Shown: one piece after another, positions 6,408 to 14,387 of the stretch
How positions within the stretch are numbered: position 1 is the first letter of the stretch
Layout: each line of letters begins with the position of its first letter
NCBI GenBank assembly: GCA_021791615.1
Contig: JAJYWG010000087.1
Location: 1-25,989 of the forward strand
Direction: 5' to 3'
DNA: 25,989 nucleotides
From: Actinomycetes bacterium
GTDB taxonomy: Bacteria; Actinomycetota; Acidimicrobiia; Acidimicrobiales; RAAP-2
The notes under the pieces: generated by a model
What the model was told of the DNA's origin: nothing
Database searches by the model: none
What the model saw: only the letters and a program-made list of their open reading frames with translations
Program-made: the position numbers and the translations under genes

Positions 6408-8830
6408 GCGCCGGTCGTCGGACGGGGGAGGGCGCCGGTGCCTCGGGTGCCGCGGACCGATCCGTGAGCGTGGAACGTGCCGTGCCGGGCGCCGAGCTGG
6501 AGCGACTGCAGGCCGCGTTGGCGGCAGCCAGGGCAGAGATCGCCCGGCTCGAAGGAGAGAACGAGCAGCTCCGATCGGCACAGAGCGCTGCGGCGACGAC
6601 CCCGGTGCATAGGTCACAGCGTGCACCGAGGCTGTTCCCCTCGGCCGTGGAGGTACCAGTCGGGGTTGACGCCAGCTCGCCGCCGGAGGACAAGATCCGC
6701 CTCTTTCGCTCCCTCTTCGCCGGACGGACCGACGTCTATGCGCAGCGGTGGGAGAACCCGTCGACGAAGAGGTCGGGTTGGGCGCCGGTGGTGCTCGAGG
6801 GGCGTAGGACCGAGTCGCCTCGACGCTACGCGCCGATGGACGACGCCGTCGTCGACGAGCACCTCAGAGGGCGGATCTCGGCCGGCGTGTACCCGCTCTT
6901 CGTCGGCGACCGTTGCTGGTTTCTCGCCTGCGACTTCGACAAGGGTTCCTGGGCGCTCGACGCGCTGGCGTTCCTCGACGTGTGCAACGACGTCGGCGTC
7001 CCGGCGTGCCTGGAGCGGTCGCGCTCGGGCAACGGCGCGCACGTCTGGGTGTTCTTCGAGGAGCCGGTCGAGGCCGCGGTCGCCCGCCGCCTCGGGTCCG
7101 GGCTCCTGCGCGAGACCATGGCGCTTCGTGCCGAGGTCGATCTCACGAGCTACGACCGGCTCTTCCCGTCTCAGGACTTCGTGCCGCAGAAGGGCTTCGG
7201 CAACCTCATTGCCCTCCCGCTTCAAGGACAGTCTCGCAAGCAAGGCAACGCCGTCTTCCTCGACCCGGCACGCCTCGAGCCTTGGCCCGATCAGTGGGCT
7301 TTCCTCGCCGCGATCCGGCGACTGCCTCTTGTCGACGCGAAGAGCATCGGCGACGGCTTTCGGGTCGCTGCCGGACCGGGTTCGGTCGGACCGACGACCA
7401 TGTCCCGCCCGAGACGCCCCAGCCCGCCTGCACCCCCGGTGGTCGCCGCGACGCTCGCAGGAGCGCTGGCGGTCGACCGGATCGGCCTCCCCCCGGCGCT
7501 CGTCGCCTCGCTCAAGCACCTCGCGTCGGTTCACAACCCCGAGTTCCACCAGCGCGAGCAGCTCCGGCTCTCCACCTGGAACACCCCTCGGATGATCCGC
7601 TGCTACGAGGAGGATCTCGACCGGCTCCACCTTCCCCGAGGACTGCTCGAAGACGCCATCAAGGTCGTCGAGCGGGCCGGCAGTCGGCTCGAGATCGAGG
7701 ACCGGCGCCCGGTCCCACCGACCCACCGGTTCAGCTTCGCCGGCGAGCTCGCCCCCGCCCAGCAGGAGGCGGTCGCAGCGCTCGCCGAGCACGATCTCGG
7801 CGTGCTCGTCGCACCCACGGGGGCCGGCAAGACGGTCATGACCTGCGCACTCATCGCCCGGCTCGCCACGCCCACCCTCGTGCTCGTGCACACCCAGCCG
7901 CTTGCCGCGCAGTGGCGCCTGCAGCTCGCGCACCTGCTGGGCCTGGCAAAGCGCGAGATCGGCCAGCTTGGCGCCGGGCGGACCCGGCGCAGTGGTGTCG
8001 TCGACGTCGTCACGCTCCAGACGCTCTCGCGCCGCGAGGACGCCGGCCGAGTGTTCGACGGCTACGGCCTCGTCGTCGTCGACGAGTGCCACCACTTGCC
8101 CGCCGTGACCTTCGAGCGTGCCGTGCGCGGCGCGACGAACCGTCGATGGGTCGGGCTGACTGCGACGCCTCGCAGACGCGACGGCCTCGAGGGCATCCTC
8201 CACATGCAGCTCGGACCCGTTCGCCACACCATGCACGAGGATCCTGCGTCGGCGGTGCTCGTCCGCCGAGACCTCGTCGTCCACGACACCCTCGTCGACC
8301 CGGACGCCCGCGACGATGCCGCGGTGCAGACGATCCTCGGCCGGGTGGTCGCCGACGAGGGGCGGACCCGCCAGATCTGCGCCGACATCGCCGACGCTCA
8401 CCGCAGGGGTCGCAGCACGCTCGTGCTCACCGACCGGACCGGCCACCTCGAGGCCCTCCGGGCCGAGCTGAGCTCGCGTCACGGACTCGATCCGGTCGTG
8501 CTGAAAGGCGGGACCCCCAAGAAGACGCACAAGGCAGCCCTCGACGGGCTCCGGGCGAGCGACGCCCCGATCCTGCTGCTCGCCACCGGTGCATACCTCG
8601 GCGAAGGCTTCGACCTCCCTGCCCTCGACACGCTGTTCCTCACCTTCCCGATCTCGGGCCGCACCCGCGTCGTCCAGTACGTCGGTCGGGTCACCCGGGT
8701 TCTTCCGCGCAAGGCCTGCGTCGAGGTCCACGACTACCGCGACGATCTTCATCCCCTGCTGCGACGGATGCACCAGCGACGCCTCGTTGCACTGAAGAGC
8801 ATCGGGTTCGTCCCTACGACATCACGATGA
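6404..8830 (+). CDS. TOTE-type archaeo-eukaryotic primase fused to superfamily 2 helicase
   Basis: The 808-aa protein probably acts on nucleic acid in a conflict (defence) system. Domains in order: coiled coil with ELERLQ...ARLEGENEQL (about 31-58); AEP primase domain (about 95-320); SF2 helicase (about 430-808). AEP motifs are intact: CDFD with D177 and D179, SGNGAHVWVF with H213, and the SYDRLFPSQD segment (249-258), typical of the AEP domain that Pfam names for TOTE conflict systems. Helicase motifs are Walker A APTGAGKT (470-477), DECHH (560-564), TATPRR (586-591) and motif VI YVGRVTR (759-765). GTG 6404 gives a 4-nt overlap with the upstream gene; an in-frame start at 6320 would lie well inside that gene. 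No separate nuclease domain is visible, so the effector may be the helicase/primase itself or the upstream partner. Confidence 0.85.
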   Translation: MSAGRRTGEGAGASGAADRSVSVERAVPGAELERLQAALAAARAEIARLEGENEQLRSAQSAAATTPVHRSQRAPRLFPSAVEVPVGVDASSPPEDKIRLFRSLFAGRTDVYAQRWENPSTKRSGWAPVVLEGRRTESPRRYAPMDDAVVDEHLRGRISAGVYPLFVGDRCWFLACDFDKGSWALDALAFLDVCNDVGVPACLERSRSGNGAHVWVFFEEPVEAAVARRLGSGLLRETMALRAEVDLTSYDRLFPSQDFVPQKGFGNLIALPLQGQSRKQGNAVFLDPARLEPWPDQWAFLAAIRRLPLVDAKSIGDGFRVAAGPGSVGPTTMSRPRRPSPPAPPVVAATLAGALAVDRIGLPPALVASLKHLASVHNPEFHQREQLRLSTWNTPRMIRCYEEDLDRLHLPRGLLEDAIKVVERAGSRLEIEDRRPVPPTHRFSFAGELAPAQQEAVAALAEHDLGVLVAPTGAGKTVMTCALIARLATPTLVLVHTQPLAAQWRLQLAHLLGLAKREIGQLGAGRTRRSGVVDVVTLQTLSRREDAGRVFDGYGLVVVDECHHLPAVTFERAVRGATNRRWVGLTATPRRRDGLEGILHMQLGPVRHTMHEDPASAVLVRRDLVVHDTLVDPDARDDAAVQTILGRVVADEGRTRQICADIADAHRRGRSTLVLTDRTGHLEALRAELSSRHGLDPVVLKGGTPKKTHKAALDGLRASDAPILLLATGAYLGEGFDLPALDTLFLTFPISGRTRVVQYVGRVTRVLPRKACVEVHDYRDDLHPLLRRMHQRRLVALKSIGFVPTTSR

Positions 8831-9009
8831 CGAGCCAGGCGTGCCGCCTAGCCGAGTCGCGCGGCGAGCGAGATCGCCGGGAGGGTCGCGTTCTGGCACG
8901 GGGTGGTGGAGGCGGTCGGGTGGTCTGGAAGCGGCTTCGAGGGAGTCGGCGACATTCCGGGCACGGGCACCGACCGACTCGAGCTCCCGCACGCTCGGAG
9001 TCTCTGGAG

Positions 9010-9822
9010 TCAGGGACCCCGCCGGGCAACGAGGTTCAGCCGAACGTAGTCGATCACCGGCTCGGGCATCGCCGCCACGACCCGCTCGACGAATGGCCGC
9101 CTCTCGGCAGGGGCCAGTCGGGCGAGATGCTCTCGCAGGATGACGGCCGCGAGGAAGTCCGCCAGCTGCACGTGGTCCTCGAAGCGCGTCGGCTCCGCGT
9201 TCGTCCACACGTGGACGTCGACGAAACCTGCACGTTCGAGCCGCACCGCAGTTTCGCCCGGGGACGCGTAGAGCCACGTGCCGAGACGCTCGACTCCGAG
9301 CGAGCGCACCGCATCCAAGAGTGCACGCAAATTGCCCTGTGCACCGCACTGCGCGACGAGCTGGGCTCGCGGTCGCATCACCGTGCGCAGGTTGGCGAAG
9401 AGCCGGTCGTGATCCGTGACCCAGTGGAAGGTCGCAGTCGAGAGCACCGCGTCGACCGGAGCGTCCTCGCCCAGGGTCGTCGGGCCGAGCCCGAGGAGAT
9501 CGGTCTCGACGAAGTGCACCCGCTGGCGGTGCGACGCGAGGCGGGTCCGCGCGTGCGCGAGCATTGCGGCCGACGCGTCCAGTGCCACGACGCGACCTTG
9601 GGGCAGCCGCCCGAGCAACTGCTCGGTGACGCGGCCGCTCCCGCAGCCTGCGTCCAGCACCGTTTCCTGTCCGGTGAGCTCCAGCCACCCGACGACCGCC
9701 GCGCCCCACCGGGTCTGGGGATCGGCGAGCCGGTCGTAGGCCACCGCGTCCCAATCGGAGCCGTGTTGGCCATCGCTCTCGCTGACCGTCGAAGCGTCGG
9801 AACCCTCGACCATCTCGGTCAT
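9010..9822 (-). CDS. Class I SAM-dependent methyltransferase (trans-aconitate methyltransferase-like)
   Basis: The 270-aa protein has a Rossmann methyltransferase fold. Motif I VLDAGCGSGRVTE (about 55-67) binds SAM. The acidic residue after strand 2 is VVALDAS, post-I ETDLLGL follows, and motif IV reads VLSTATFHWVTDHD. The overall layout, including WDAVAYDRLADPQTRWG at the start, is like the Tam/methyltransferase-11/25 group acting on small carboxylates. I do not claim trans-aconitate as the substrate. ATG 9822 overlaps the stop of the adenosine deaminase gene (ATGA, 9819-9822), so the two are in one transcript. An alternative ATG at 9837 lies inside the upstream gene. Confidence 0.8.
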   Translation of the reverse strand: MTEMVEGSDASTVSESDGQHGSDWDAVAYDRLADPQTRWGAAVVGWLELTGQETVLDAGCGSGRVTEQLLGRLPQGRVVALDASAAMLAHARTRLASHRQRVHFVETDLLGLGPTTLGEDAPVDAVLSTATFHWVTDHDRLFANLRTVMRPRAQLVAQCGAQGNLRALLDAVRSLGVERLGTWLYASPGETAVRLERAGFVDVHVWTNAEPTRFEDHVQLADFLAAVILREHLARLAPAERRPFVERVVAAMPEPVIDYVRLNLVARRGP

Positions 9823-10862
9823 GAGACATGCTCGCAAAATCTGTCGAGGTCCGAGAGCAGGTCGTGCTTTCGGTCAGGCGTCGCGAAGCTCGCTTCGATC
9901 GACGTGCGGGCGATCGCTGCGATCAAACGAAGATCCCAGTCGAAGACTTCCGCACAGCTCGTGTACTCCGCGGCGACGGACGTCTTGAAGAGAATCGGAT
10001 CATCGGTGTTGAGGCTCACCCGCACGCCCGCAGCCCGGAGCGTCTCGAGGGGATGTGCGCTGAGCGACGGGACGAGCCCGAGCTGGACGTTGGAGGTCGG
10101 GCATATGTCCAGTGGGGTGCCGTCTGCGGCAAGCTCCGCGACGAGCCGTGGATCCTCGACCGCGCGGACCCCATGGTCGATCCGCTCGACACGGAGCAAC
10201 TCGACGGCGTCGCGAATGCCCTCGGGGCCCGAGGACTCCCCGGCGTGCGCACAGGTGTGCAGTCCCGCGCGCCGTGCGCGCGCGAACAGGGGAGCGAAGC
10301 GTTCGCCGGTGCGGCCTGCAGCGGCTTCGTCACCGTCGACCGAGAGCGCGACGACGCGCTCTGGTCGAGCGTCGAGGAGCCAGTCCACGAGCTCGACCGA
10401 CTCCTGCGGAGGCTGGGTGCGCGTCAGGCTGAGGCACAGTGCCGACGTCACGCCGTGGTCCGTCTCGCCGGCGAGGAAGCCTCTGTCGAGGAATCCGATG
10501 AACGTGCCGAGCTCGTTTCGCCATGCCGGCCAGTGGGTCGGGTTGAAGATGACGTCGACGTGTCCGACGCCCTCAGCGCTGGCGCGTTGGGTGATCTCGT
10601 AGGCGATCCGTTCCACGAGCTCCCCCTTGGTGACCAGGGCGCACGCGCGGTCGAGGCACCTGAGGAACTCCGTCAGGTCCGCAAAGCGCGGCGCCCCCGG
10701 AACGCGGTCCAAGGAGGCACCAGTTCGGCCGGGATCGTCGAGGCCGACTGCGTCGAGCGGTATGCAACCTTCGAGGTGAAGGTGGACCTCTGCCTTGGGG
10801 AGGTGACGGACCCAGTGGAGCGTCCCAGGATCAGTGGCGTCAGCTGTCGGGTCGGAAGCCAT
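9819..10862 (-). CDS. add: Adenosine deaminase family protein
   Basis: Hydrolytic deamination of adenosine (or a related aminopurine) to inosine in purine salvage is predicted. All zinc and catalytic residues of the family are in place: EVHLHLEG (H27, H29), HAGES (H206, E209), IDHGVRA (H230) and NTDDP (D287, D288). The motif ICPTSNVQLGLV is also typical. The protein is 347 aa, normal for the family. ATG 10862 (MASDPT) is preferred because it precedes the first conserved residues by a short tail; ATGs at 10868 and 10922 are in frame, and none has a clear ribosome-binding site. The gene overlaps a methyltransferase by 4 nt and diverges from an exporter gene. Adenosine versus adenine specificity is not settled by sequence. 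Confidence 0.85.
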   Translation of the reverse strand: MASDPTADATDPGTLHWVRHLPKAEVHLHLEGCIPLDAVGLDDPGRTGASLDRVPGAPRFADLTEFLRCLDRACALVTKGELVERIAYEITQRASAEGVGHVDVIFNPTHWPAWRNELGTFIGFLDRGFLAGETDHGVTSALCLSLTRTQPPQESVELVDWLLDARPERVVALSVDGDEAAAGRTGERFAPLFARARRAGLHTCAHAGESSGPEGIRDAVELLRVERIDHGVRAVEDPRLVAELAADGTPLDICPTSNVQLGLVPSLSAHPLETLRAAGVRVSLNTDDPILFKTSVAAEYTSCAEVFDWDLRLIAAIARTSIEASFATPDRKHDLLSDLDRFCEHVS

Positions 10863-11059
10863 GTGCATGGCTCGAGCGTACGTGGCATGAGCGAAGAACA
10901 ACGCTCGGTCGTGCGTGCCCATTGGGTAGAGATGCGAACATGGCAGTGCGTCACCACTCCTTCTTCCAGGTACCGTTGTGGTGCGATGCGCGTGAGACCG
11001 GACGTACCGTGAGGAAGTTCGCCCGGCCTTCGAACGCCTCGAACGCGGCCACTTCGGGC

Positions 11060-12691
11060 ATGGGCGTGCCCGCGCCCCCAGGGCAGTTCGCGGCAGGAGA
11101 CGGCCGCAGCGAGGAGGGGATCGAGCTGCGCACCGGAGGGCTCGGGTCCCCCGGGCAGGCCGCTGCCCTCGCGACTCTCTGCATGGTCCTCTTCCTCACC
11201 TTCTTGGACAACACCGTGGTGAGTGTCGGGCTCGCTGACATCCAGACGTCTCTGCACGCGGGGGTGACTGCGCTGCAATGGGTGGTCGACGGCTACGCAC
11301 TCACGTTTGCAACCTTCATGCTCGCAGCCGGCACCATGGGCGACCTCCTCGGCCGGAAGAAGGCGATGCTCACCGGTGTCGCGATCTTCTGCGGAGGTTC
11401 GATCGTGTGCGCGACCGCTCCCAGCTCGGGCTGGCTGATCGCAGGCCGCGTGATCATGGGCATCGGGGCAGCGGCGTCGGAACCCGGGACGCTGTCCGTG
11501 CTGCGCCACGTCTACCCCGACCGGGCGACGAGGGCCAACGCGCTCGGCGTGTGGGCGGCAGTGTCGGGGCTGTCGCTCGCGTTGGGTCCGGTCATCGCGG
11601 GCACTCTGGTCGGTGTGTCGAGCTGGCGAGCGATCTTCTGGTTCAATCTCGGCTTCGGCCTCCTCGCTTTCTCGATGGCGCTGACGTTCGTACCCGAGTC
11701 TTCAGACCCCGAGGGGCGACAGTTCGACTGGGCCGGCATGCTGCTTGGTGGCGCGGCACTTGGAGCGGTCTCCTTCGCGATCATCCAAGGGGAGCTCTTC
11801 GGATACGCGACGTGGTGGATCGACGGCCTGTTCGCGGCGTCGGTGCTCTTCGGGGTGGTGTTCCTGCTGGTCGAGCGGGCACGGACGAGCCCCATGATCG
11901 ACCTCGGGCTGTTTCGCAGGCCACCGTTCTTCGGTTCGAATTTTGTCGCGTTCGCGACGTTCTTCGGGACCTTCTCTATCTTCTTCTTCACGGCGCTCTA
12001 TGTACAGGTGGTCATCACACAGTCTGCCTACCAGACGGCGCTCGACTTCCTTCCGATGGCGGCCGCGCTCATCCTCGGCTCCGCCCTCGCCGGTCCGTGG
12101 GTCGCTCGAGCCGGTGCCCGGGTCCCGATGGTCGTCGGCTGCACGCTCGCCGCGACGGGCATCTTCATCACCAGCGCGACGCTTGGCGCGCACTCGGGGT
12201 TCGGCACGCTCGGCTGGACCCTTCCGATCGCCGGGCTCGGCTTCGGCATTGCGCTCGTGCCTGTCACGTCGGCCGCGCTGACCGTGGTACCGCCTCAGCG
12301 CTCAGGCATGGCGGCGTCTGCCACCAACACGAGCAGGGAGCTCGGCGCGGTCGTCGGGGTCGCGGTCCTGGGTGCGGTCGTCGATTCGAAGCTGACCGGT
12401 GAGCTCGCATATCGGCTGAGGGCTCTTGGCATCCCGCCGAGCTTCCAGAGCCTGGTGATCAACGCCGTCTCGAGCGGCGGCCTGAGCTCGAGCGCGGCCT
12501 CGCAGGCTGAGCACAGCCACACAGTCCACGTCGCCAACCTGGCGACCAAGGTCGTCCACGCGGCATACGAAGCCTTCGGGTCCGGCCTCCACCTCTCGTT
12601 CGACATTGCTGGGAGCCTTCTCGCTCTGAGCGCCGTCGTCGCAGCGGTGACCGTGCGCCGCCCCAGGTCCCTGGAACGCTACGAGCCCTAG
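11060..12691 (+). CDS. MFS drug exporter, DHA2 (EmrB/QacA-like) family
   Basis: A proton-driven exporter with about 14 predicted membrane segments over 543 aa. Typical features include FLDNTVVSVGLADIQ in TM1, LQWVVDGYALTFATFMLAAG in TM2, the loop 2-3 motif GDLLGRKK, motif C-like ALGPVIAGTLVG, and the mid-protein GxxxxRAIFWFNL. The start is uncertain. The open frame extends upstream to 10922, but the region before residue MGVPAPPG (11060) is not conserved-looking; a GTG near 11010 is another candidate, and none has a good ribosome-binding site. It is divergent from the adenosine deaminase gene, with a shared upstream region of about 200 bp. Substrates are unknown; no regulator is adjacent. Confidence 0.85.
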   Translation: MGVPAPPGQFAAGDGRSEEGIELRTGGLGSPGQAAALATLCMVLFLTFLDNTVVSVGLADIQTSLHAGVTALQWVVDGYALTFATFMLAAGTMGDLLGRKKAMLTGVAIFCGGSIVCATAPSSGWLIAGRVIMGIGAAASEPGTLSVLRHVYPDRATRANALGVWAAVSGLSLALGPVIAGTLVGVSSWRAIFWFNLGFGLLAFSMALTFVPESSDPEGRQFDWAGMLLGGAALGAVSFAIIQGELFGYATWWIDGLFAASVLFGVVFLLVERARTSPMIDLGLFRRPPFFGSNFVAFATFFGTFSIFFFTALYVQVVITQSAYQTALDFLPMAAALILGSALAGPWVARAGARVPMVVGCTLAATGIFITSATLGAHSGFGTLGWTLPIAGLGFGIALVPVTSAALTVVPPQRSGMAASATNTSRELGAVVGVAVLGAVVDSKLTGELAYRLRALGIPPSFQSLVINAVSSGGLSSSAASQAEHSHTVHVANLATKVVHAAYEAFGSGLHLSFDIAGSLLALSAVVAAVTVRRPRSLERYEP

Positions 12692-12965
12692 CGCGCGCGA
12701 CGAGCTGCAGGCGGTTCGGCTGCGCAAGGCGGTGCCGGTTGGCGGAGTGGTGGCGCTTCGTCCTCGGCCATCTCGTCAATGCCGATCGGGCCTTCGGACC
12801 GTCCCTCGGGGAGCTGGCGGGCACACCGGGTCGTCGGAGGCGGTCTTCATGGTCTCTTCCTCCGAGCGAGCAGGGCGTGCCGGGCAGACGTGGGGAGTCT
12901 CGGCTCGCATCCGCGCGGGCGAGCTCGCCGTGCTCGTGCGACTGAGGCCTCGGTGCCCGCGAACC

Positions 12966-13046
12966 TGGGGATTGCCTGGGGACAGCGGACCTTACACTTG
13001 GGGATGACACGTCCACACCTGGGGAGATCGCCGACAATTGTGGGGA
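12966..13046 (+). repeat. Five TGGGGA repeats at about 11/21-bp spacing
   Basis: TGGGGA begins at 12966, 12977, 12999, 13020 and 13041, giving spacings of 11, 22, 21 and 21 bp, close to one or two DNA helical turns. Four of the five copies are preceded by CCT or CTT. A sixth copy begins at 12891. The sites would face the same side of the helix, as in binding arrays such as iterons or transposon terminal repeats. Confidence 0.65.
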
Positions 13047-13108
13047 CAACCTCGGGATTTCCGTTCGGCCTCTTGCCTTTTCGCGCGTGGAGGTGCACGC
13101 TTTGGATT

Positions 13109-13124
13109 GTTCGAGTGATCGAAC
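13109..13124. repeat. Inverted repeat GTTCGA-GTGA-TCGAAC
   Basis: Perfect 6-bp arms with a 4-bp spacer in the gene-free interval. The half-site order is opposite to the actinobacterial LexA box (TCGAAC-N4-GTTCGA), so I do not call it an SOS box. No gene start lies close by. Confidence 0.4.
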
Positions 13125-13421
13125 CCGTCATCGGACGGAGGGGCGCCGCAAGGCGGACCGACGGACGAGCGATCGGCGGAGCCGCAAGGCCAAACCGAAC
13201 GTCCTCAAGGAAGGCTGCAAGGCTGACCGGATGGACCGGCTGGTGCCGAGAGGCACGAGTCGAAGGCGGGGGAAGGACATTCGAGCAGAGGTGGCCCGCA
13301 AGAACGGGCCGGGAGCTCCCTGGAGCTCGCGGCGCTGTCGACGGGAACGGGGTTGTCCGACACTGCCCCGGGAACGGAGACCTCGGGTCGCCATGGCGTT
13401 GGCCCCGAGGAGCTGGACGGT

Positions 13422-14387
13422 CTAGGCCGGACGGTTACTCGGGGTCTCGCCGCGTCCGGGGGCATGGAGCGCGTCGTCGACGCTGCAGGGATCGGCGAGC
13501 TGGTCGTCGCAGCGCTCGCACTCCATCTCGAACGTGGTGTGCGCGATGTCGAATTGGGGGGAGACGTGCCGCCGGACCGCCGCGCCGACCGCCTGCGCGG
13601 CCTCCAGGGTGGGGTGGCCGGTGAGAACGAGATGTGCGGAGAGCGCGCGGTAGTCGCTCGACAAGCTCCACACGTGGAGGTCGTGGACCTCGGCGACTCC
13701 ATCCACCGACGTGAGCGCCTTGCGCAGCTCGCTGAGGTCCACGTCCGACGGCGTCGACTCCAAGAGCACGTCTGCGCTCTGCCGCACGACCCGCACCGCC
13801 TGGGCGAGGATGAGGAGGGAGACGGCGAGGGCCGCCGCGGGGTCCGCCAGGTCGGCGCGTCGGCCAACCAAGGCGACCACGATCCCGGCGACCACCACCC
13901 CCGCCGAGGCTGCCGCGTCCGCCGCCATGTGGAGCGCGGCGCTTCGCAGGTTGAGGTCACGGCCAGGGTCGCGCAGCGTCAGCGCCGCCGCCGCGTTCAC
14001 CACGAGGGCCGCACCCGCCACCTCGCTCATGAGCGGTCCGTGGACGGCTGCCGGGTGGAGCAACCTGTAGACGGCGAGCGCCACCACCGCGCAGGTGACG
14101 AGCGCGAGGAAAGTGGCGTTGGCCAGGGCGGCCAGGATGGTGCCTCGGTGGTTGCCGTAGGTGCGCTGCTCGCTTCGGGGCCGCAATGCCCAGCGCAGCG
14201 CGGCCAGCGAGAGAACGATCGCCCCGACGTCTGCCAGATTGTGGCCCGCGTCGGACAGGAGCGCCGATGATCGTGCGGCGAGCCCGGCGATGATCTCGGC
14301 CACGACCAGGGCGCCGTTGACGGCGGCTGCAGCCACGAGGCGGCGACTCCGCCTCGGCGCCGCCGGGGTGGCGCCGGGCGTGGTCAT
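13422..14387 (-). CDS. Cation diffusion facilitator (zinc/cobalt/cadmium efflux)
   Basis: The 321-aa inner-membrane exporter uses proton exchange to expel divalent metal. It has six predicted membrane segments, starting with LVAAAAVNGALVVAEIIAGL. The transport-site residues H49/D53 in TM2 (SDAGHNLAD) and H153/D157 in TM5 (ALHMAADA) match the zinc-type HD-HD arrangement. The C-terminal cytoplasmic domain (about 215-300) includes VHDLHVWSLSS, typical of CzcD/ZitB relatives. The tail has ECERCDDQ, a potential extra metal site. ATG 14387 overlaps the stop of the upstream nucleotidyltransferase gene by 4 nt (ATGA), making it the last gene of the five-gene chain. Why a metal exporter ends a ketosynthase/thiolase operon is not evident. 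Confidence 0.9.
   Translation of the reverse strand: MTTPGATPAAPRRSRRLVAAAAVNGALVVAEIIAGLAARSSALLSDAGHNLADVGAIVLSLAALRWALRPRSEQRTYGNHRGTILAALANATFLALVTCAVVALAVYRLLHPAAVHGPLMSEVAGAALVVNAAAALTLRDPGRDLNLRSAALHMAADAAASAGVVVAGIVVALVGRRADLADPAAALAVSLLILAQAVRVVRQSADVLLESTPSDVDLSELRKALTSVDGVAEVHDLHVWSLSSDYRALSAHLVLTGHPTLEAAQAVGAAVRRHVSPQFDIAHTTFEMECERCDDQLADPCSVDDALHAPGRGETPSNRPA

Larger units (their letters stand above)
12692..13421. other. 730-bp gene-free interval with phased repeats and hairpins
   Basis: No reading frame here looks like a protein: long frames exist on both strands, as expected from GC-rich DNA, but none shows a recognisable motif or a start with a ribosome-binding site. Contents seen: TGGGGA hexamers at near-helical spacing (12966-13046), a GTTCGA-N4-TCGAAC inverted repeat (13109-13124), three degenerate GC(C/T)GCAAGGC elements (13145, 13181, 13214), and hairpins at 13243-13256, 13293-13310 and 13313-13328. 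The flanking genes converge on the gap, so it is not an ordinary promoter region. It could be a mobile-element end, a structured RNA gene or a protein-binding array. Confidence 0.6.

Noticed and set aside
8831..9009. Coding-like minus-strand frame between the helicase and methyltransferase genes
   Set aside because: No start codon with a ribosome-binding site and no recognisable motif. Treated as spacer.
6913..10602. 1229-codon open frame on the plus strand
   Set aside because: It runs through the primase-helicase in the wrong frame and then antisense to the methyltransferase and adenosine deaminase. Its composition is Arg/Pro/Ala-rich, typical of shadow frames in GC-rich DNA.
12730..12800. 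tRNA-like sequence (GGCGGAGTGGTGGCGC resembling a D-arm)
   Set aside because: No T-arm GTTCGANNC or matching acceptor stem follows at the right distance.
13109..13124. LexA (SOS) box
   Set aside because: Half-sites are in the reverse order to the actinobacterial consensus and no gene start is adjacent.
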